Assembly (NCBI GenBank): GCA_900539115.1
Contig: UQAQ01000048.1
Location: 1-19,099, forward strand
Length of the DNA: 19,099 nucleotides
Source of the DNA: an uncultured Roseburia sp.
Lineage (GTDB): Bacteria > Bacillota > Clostridia > Lachnospirales > Lachnospiraceae
Reading direction: 5' to 3'
Below, piece by piece: positions 16,097 through 19,099 of the stretch (its first letter is position 1; each line of letters starts with the position of its first letter). The translations under genes were made by a program, and so were the position numbers. The notes under the pieces are model-generated. The model saw only the letters and a program-made list of their open reading frames with translations. It searched no databases and was not told the origin of the DNA.

Positions 16097-16126
16097 TTGA
16101 AAGTGTAGAGAATTGGGGAGTAGAAT
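16097..16126 (+). promoter_or_regulatory. Promoter of the peptide-modification operon
   Basis: TTGAAA (16097-16102) and TAGAAT (16121-16126) are 18 bases apart, directly downstream of the three direct repeats. The predicted start is near 16133, just before the AAAGGAGG site of the first small gene. The long spacer fits an activator-dependent promoter. Confidence 0.6.
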
Positions 16127-16148
16127 GAAGCGGAAAGGAGGGATTGAT

Positions 16149-16208
16149 ATGTTTCTTGGAAACGGTGATTTTTTGGACTGGCTACGCAAAATTTTGAGTG
16201 GTAAATAA
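16149..16208 (+). CDS. 19-residue amphipathic peptide, first gene of the cluster
   Basis: The product is MFLGNGDFLDWLRKILSGK. It has an excellent ribosome site (AAAGGAGG, 7 bases before the ATG) and is the first translated unit after the regulated promoter. From about residue 7, Phe, Leu, Trp, Leu, Ile and Leu fall on one face of a helix and Asp, Arg and Lys on the other. It has no cysteine and no signal peptide. It might be a secreted helical peptide (phenol-soluble-modulin-like or a signal), an accessory precursor, or a leader peptide affecting the downstream genes. I do not recognise a family. Support is from ribosome site and context only. Confidence 0.5.
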   Translation: MFLGNGDFLDWLRKILSGK

Positions 16209-16299
16209 AAAATAATATTTTGTAATACATAAACATTAAAAAAATGAAAAAGGAAGGAGAAAAACTTCATTGGTAAAACATCGAAGCTGAGTTAGCGGT

Positions 16300-16581
16300 A
16301 TGGATAAAGAACAAGAAATTTTTGAACTTATTAAAAAATGCGTCAATAACGAAGATGAAAATCTGGAAAACAATATTTCAGTTAAAGATGAATTGGCATC
16401 ATTAGAGGTTGTTAATTTGTTTGTTATGTTGGAAGAAGAATATAATATAACATATGATTTAACTACATTTAAAAAGTTTGATCTCATGTATATTGTTGAG
16501 AAGACAAAGGAGATAATTCAAAAAAGTAATGAACAAATAAATAGAATTGAGCAGGCAGAAGAAATGATTTTTGAAAGGTAA
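16300..16581 (+). CDS. Acyl-carrier-related protein of a peptide maturation system
   Basis: The 93-residue acidic, helical protein resembles an acyl carrier protein across its central part: DELASLEVVNLFVMLEEEYNI matches the region that reads D-S-L in true carrier proteins. Ser34 sits at the phosphopantetheine position, but the preceding Asp is replaced by Ala. I recall a clostridial family, TIGR04069 (peptide maturation system acyl carrier-related protein), found beside radical SAM enzymes and Cys-rich peptides, which fits the neighbours here. No synthase, ligase or transferase that would load it is in the window. Its ATG has almost no ribosome site. A strong GGAAGGAG lies about 40 bases upstream and serves only a possible 6-codon TTG frame ending at 16290, so re-initiation is possible. 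The maturase gene starts 8 bases after its stop. Confidence 0.75.
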   Translation: MDKEQEIFELIKKCVNNEDENLENNISVKDELASLEVVNLFVMLEEEYNITYDLTTFKKFDLMYIVEKTKEIIQKSNEQINRIEQAEEMIFER

Positions 16582-16589
16582 GGATATGT

Positions 16590-17894
16590 ATGATAAAACT
16601 AAAATGGAGTAAATATGCGGAGCAGCTTAAAGGAGAAAAAACGGATTTGATATACAATTGGAAAAATAATCAAATCTATAGATTACCTAAGGGAATGATC
16701 GCAAAAGTACAAGAAAGTCTTCTTAAAGGAGTATTTACAGAAGAAGTTAAGACTGCCATCACACAATTGTACCTTGAAAAGATCCTTGTTGAAGAGAGAA
16801 GTGAAGAAAAATATTGCACACCAGAGCCTTTACGTGACGATATGGGAGCTGTCTATTTTATGCCATCGATGAATTGTAATTTCAGATGTACTTATTGTTT
16901 TGTGGGGACGGAGGTAAGCAAAGGAAAAGGTGCAACGATGCCAGAAGATTTAGTGAAAAAAGCTGCAGAATTTGTGGCGAATGCTGCAGAAAAAGCTGGT
17001 ATTACAGAGTTAAAGATTCTTTTGTTTGGAGGAGAGCCTACAATTAATATTACGAAACATATCCTTTTTATGAAACACTTAAATAAGTTATCTGATAAAC
17101 GAATTCAGTATGATTTGATAACGAATGGATGGTATATGCCATTTGATAAAATCAACGAGATGATAGAAGAAGGACTGAGTACAATTCAGATAACATTAGA
17201 TGGACCTGAAAAAGTACATGATTCAAGAAGAAAACTATGCAATGGTGGTGGAACATATGCTCAAATTATTTCGAACATATTGAAATTGAAAGATAAACAT
17301 ATTAATTTGGCTATTCGTGTTAATGCTGATAATGAGAATATCAATAGTATAAATGAACTTGTAGATGAATTGATAAAAATAGGATTAGCTAACCGTATCG
17401 TTCTTCAAATTGCACCAGTAGATCCGAGTGATTTTTCAGATAATTCAGGATATGATGAAAAGGTAATAGATAAGTTTGCAGACATTTATGATAAGGCTGA
17501 AAAAAATAGAATAGAAATAGTAAGTTGGAATAGAGGATGTTCAGTTAGGAGCAAACTGTTTATGGCTATAGATCCTAGAGGGGATTTATATAAATGTCCG
17601 GATTATGTGGGAAATAGAGCAAATGCTATTGGAAATATAGAAACAGGATATAATGATAAATATAGCGAATTCTTAGAACTTCCGATTGCCGATGATTGTC
17701 AAGGATGTATCCAATATGGTCTTTGCAGAGGGGGATGTCAGTATCTAAGAGACATAGATGCAGCGCAGATTACATATTGTATAAAAGAGGCACTATCCAA
17801 AATTAATCGAGGTTATTTATTGGCAAAATATGATAAAGAATATGCTGAATTCAGGGCGAGTAGTCTTGGAAAAAGTTTTTCTAAATTTATTTAA
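16590..17894 (+). CDS. Radical SAM/SPASM peptide maturase
   Basis: This is a 434-residue enzyme predicted to cleave S-adenosylmethionine at an iron-sulfur cluster and use the radical to modify the Cys-rich peptide encoded just downstream. The N-terminal region (about 1-85) may bind the precursor. The radical SAM domain has CNFRCTYC (96-103, ligands Cys96, Cys100, Cys103), GGEP (147-150) and LDGP (203-206). The SPASM domain has the complete ligand pattern Cys317-x13-Gly-x4-Cys336, then Cys370-x2-Cys373-x5-Cys379-x3-Cys383, then Cys397, so two auxiliary clusters are expected. Such enzymes typically form thioether links from Cys sulfur to a backbone or side-chain carbon; which bond is made here is inferred. 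It fits what I recall as the Clo7bot-type maturases. The 17936 precursor gene follows after 41 bases. Composition is AT-rich, unlike the genes before 16000. Confidence 0.92.
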   Translation: MIKLKWSKYAEQLKGEKTDLIYNWKNNQIYRLPKGMIAKVQESLLKGVFTEEVKTAITQLYLEKILVEERSEEKYCTPEPLRDDMGAVYFMPSMNCNFRCTYCFVGTEVSKGKGATMPEDLVKKAAEFVANAAEKAGITELKILLFGGEPTINITKHILFMKHLNKLSDKRIQYDLITNGWYMPFDKINEMIEEGLSTIQITLDGPEKVHDSRRKLCNGGGTYAQIISNILKLKDKHINLAIRVNADNENINSINELVDELIKIGLANRIVLQIAPVDPSDFSDNSGYDEKVIDKFADIYDKAEKNRIEIVSWNRGCSVRSKLFMAIDPRGDLYKCPDYVGNRANAIGNIETGYNDKYSEFLELPIADDCQGCIQYGLCRGGCQYLRDIDAAQITYCIKEALSKINRGYLLAKYDKEYAEFRASSLGKSFSKFI

Positions 17895-17935
17895 TTATTT
17901 AATAGAATCTAAACAGCAGAAAGGAGGTGAAAAAT

Positions 17936-18076
17936 ATGAATAGAGCAATTAATATGTCAATTGTTACATTATCATCGGATAGCGGTTTGTGCTTAACAGT
18001 ATGCCGTAATGTAACAGATTGTTTTGGGTGCTATAGTTCTTGCCATGTATGCTATGCAGGAGGAGTAGGCTGTTAA
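17936..18076 (+). CDS. Cysteine-rich RiPP precursor peptide (seven Cys in 46 residues)
   Basis: The gene has a near-perfect ribosome site (AAGGAGGTGA, ending 5 bases before the ATG), the strongest in the cluster, as expected for a substrate peptide. The 46-residue product has a Cys-free leader of 18 residues (Ser/Thr/Ile/Val-rich), then a core with Cys at 19, 23, 29, 32, 36, 39 and 46, plus Tyr33 and Tyr40 and a Gly-rich end (GGVGC). There is no Gly-Gly cleavage site before the core and no signal peptide. It lies between two radical SAM enzyme genes, which makes it their probable substrate. It resembles the Clo7bot-type Cys-rich peptides as I remember them. SCIFF peptides are a related alternative, but they have six Cys. 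The mature product may be a bacteriocin or signalling peptide; this is not shown. Confidence 0.85.
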   Translation: MNRAINMSIVTLSSDSGLCLTVCRNVTDCFGCYSSCHVCYAGGVGC

Positions 18077-18084
18077 TTAGTAAT

Positions 18085-18121
18085 ATGGTTGCCATGCCTA
18101 GTACTTGAGTGTGGCAACCAT
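18085..18121 (+). other. Hairpin between the precursor and second radical SAM gene
   Basis: A perfect 10-bp stem (ATGGTTGCCA at 18085-18094, TGGCAACCAT at 18112-18121) encloses a 17-base loop, 9 bases after the precursor stop. No T run follows, so it is not a classic terminator. A partial attenuator or an mRNA stabiliser that keeps precursor message in excess over enzyme is a common arrangement in such clusters. Confidence 0.65.
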
Positions 18122-18149
18122 GTCAATGTACAGGAAAGGATAATCAATT

Positions 18150-19055
18150 ATGAAAAACCATTGTTATGTATTTGAAAGTAAGGGAAATTATTTTGCGTTT
18201 GATACTTGTTTCTTTTATGTAATAAAAATATCTGAGTCGCAGAAGACGTTATTAAAAAAGTTAATTGAAATGGATGAAAATGAATTTTACAATACAACAA
18301 TATATGATGAGGGATTAAAATATTGTATAAAAAACGGATTGTTCTTTTCTCAAATTGTGCCACAAAAAGAGATAAGAGAGGCAAATGCATTTTCTATATC
18401 CTTTACGCCGACACATACTTGCAATTTGAGATGTAAATATTGTTTTGCAGACCATGGAGAAAATTATAAACAGGAACAAAAAAAATTAACAAAAGAAATA
18501 ATAGTTGCTTCATTAAATTATTTTAAGAAACACATTGAGAAACACAATAGTATGTTACGTATTGATTTAGTAGGCGGAGGAGAAAATTTTTTAAATCCAG
18601 AAGCAATTAGTTTAATAAATAAGTGTGCAAAAGAAATATATAAAGATGTGAAGATATGGATTTGTACAAACGGAACAGTATTTAATGATAAAGTAAAAAA
18701 TATTGTCCAAGAAAAAAATGTTTCTGTAGGTATCAGTTTGGATGGAAATAAAACGGTTAATGATACTAATAGATTAAATAATGAAAATGAAAGTGTATAC
18801 GAAGAAGTCATAAAAAATGTTGGAAATTTTAGCAAAGAATCCCAAAATAATTCTAATTTAAGAAATTTGTGGGGGTTAGTTGTAGTAACAAAAGATTCAA
18901 AGTCGTTACACCAGATATTAGAGCATCATAAGACTGTAGGATTTGCATCTGTGCAAATGAAGTTAGTCAGAAAAAAAGAATATGGCAAAGATGAAGTTGC
19001 TAAAATAATAAGTTTGTATAATTATAGTGGCTCAGTTGTCAAGACAAAAATTTGA
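18150..19055 (+). CDS. Second radical SAM peptide maturase, apparently truncated (no SPASM domain)
   Basis: The 301-residue product begins with an N-terminal peptide-binding-like region (residues 1-80, including KGNYFAFDT and VIKISESQ) and has a radical SAM domain with CNLRCKYC (91-98), VGGGEN in place of the usual GGEP (141-146), and GISLDG (194-199). It is most like what I recall as CcpM-type maturases for Cys-rich peptides, which have a C-terminal SPASM region. Here the frame ends at a TGA 11 codons after residue 290, in a stretch (SGSVVKTKI) that does not look like the family, and no cysteine cluster follows. None of the three frames continues the protein to the window end. Either the gene is broken by an insertion or frameshift near 19025-19040, or it is a naturally short enzyme. 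A ribosome site AGGAAAGGA lies about 9 bases before the ATG. Confidence 0.8.
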   Translation: MKNHCYVFESKGNYFAFDTCFFYVIKISESQKTLLKKLIEMDENEFYNTTIYDEGLKYCIKNGLFFSQIVPQKEIREANAFSISFTPTHTCNLRCKYCFADHGENYKQEQKKLTKEIIVASLNYFKKHIEKHNSMLRIDLVGGGENFLNPEAISLINKCAKEIYKDVKIWICTNGTVFNDKVKNIVQEKNVSVGISLDGNKTVNDTNRLNNENESVYEEVIKNVGNFSKESQNNSNLRNLWGLVVVTKDSKSLHQILEHHKTVGFASVQMKLVRKKEYGKDEVAKIISLYNYSGSVVKTKI

Positions 19056-19099
19056 TATTTTTATAATGAACTGATATGTTGACGAGTTACATGGAAGAT

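Noticed and set aside
16244..16290. Mini-frames (10 codons from ATG 16244; 6 codons from TTG 16270) before the carrier-like gene
   Set aside because: Too short to support. The strong GGAAGGAG here may help the downstream gene by re-initiation, so it is only noted.
17936..18076. SCIFF peptide assignment for the precursor
   Set aside because: SCIFF peptides have six Cys in about 45 residues and a different, conserved sequence, and are not paired with a carrier-like protein. The seven-Cys core here fits the Clo7bot type better, though no search was possible.

Overview
The window looks like a chromosomal segment of an anaerobic, spore-forming Firmicute, most likely a Lachnospiraceae member (Clostridia). 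The case rests on a CotS-type spore-coat protein next to a YtvI/AI-2E-type membrane protein, ThyX instead of ThyA near the gene pair, strong AGGAGG ribosome sites, and PEGA and DUF885 lipoproteins. This is inferred from gene content and style, not from a database match.

Layout. (1) Positions 1-2530, minus strand: the 5' half of an Arg(CCU)-like tRNA with no matching 3' half, metK, and a type I DAHP synthase, with a clear terminator between the two genes and a promoter for each. (2) Positions 2664-7041, plus strand: an OmpR-type two-component pair (kinase then regulator, overlapping), a YtvI-like AI-2E membrane protein, and a CotS-like coat protein that has lost one kinase metal-binding residue. 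(3) Positions 7094-13076, plus strand: a PEGA-domain lipoprotein, a phosphoglucomutase/phosphomannomutase, glycogen branching enzyme glgB and thyX, closely spaced and probably one transcript. (4) Positions 13070-15954, minus strand: a DUF885 metallohydrolase-like lipoprotein and an upstream lipoprotein of unknown function. The DUF885 gene meets thyX tail to tail with overlapping stop ends.

(5) Positions 16040-19055, plus strand, are the accessory part and the main interest: a compact, visibly AT-rich peptide-modification (RiPP) cluster. Three exact 14-base direct repeats on a strict 20-base period abut a sigma-A-type promoter. They resemble LytTR-family (VirR/AgrA-type) response-regulator sites. 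Then come a 19-residue amphipathic peptide gene, an acyl-carrier-related protein, a radical SAM/SPASM maturase with complete cluster ligands, a 46-residue precursor with seven cysteines, a 10-bp hairpin, and a second radical SAM enzyme that stops without a SPASM domain near the window edge. The gene set matches what I remember of the clostridial Cys-rich 'Clo7bot / CcpM / ACP-related' peptide maturation systems. The likely picture is that a quorum-type regulator encoded elsewhere switches on the operon and the SPASM enzyme cross-links the cysteine-rich peptide. The role of the carrier protein is unexplained, and the second enzyme looks broken or interrupted.
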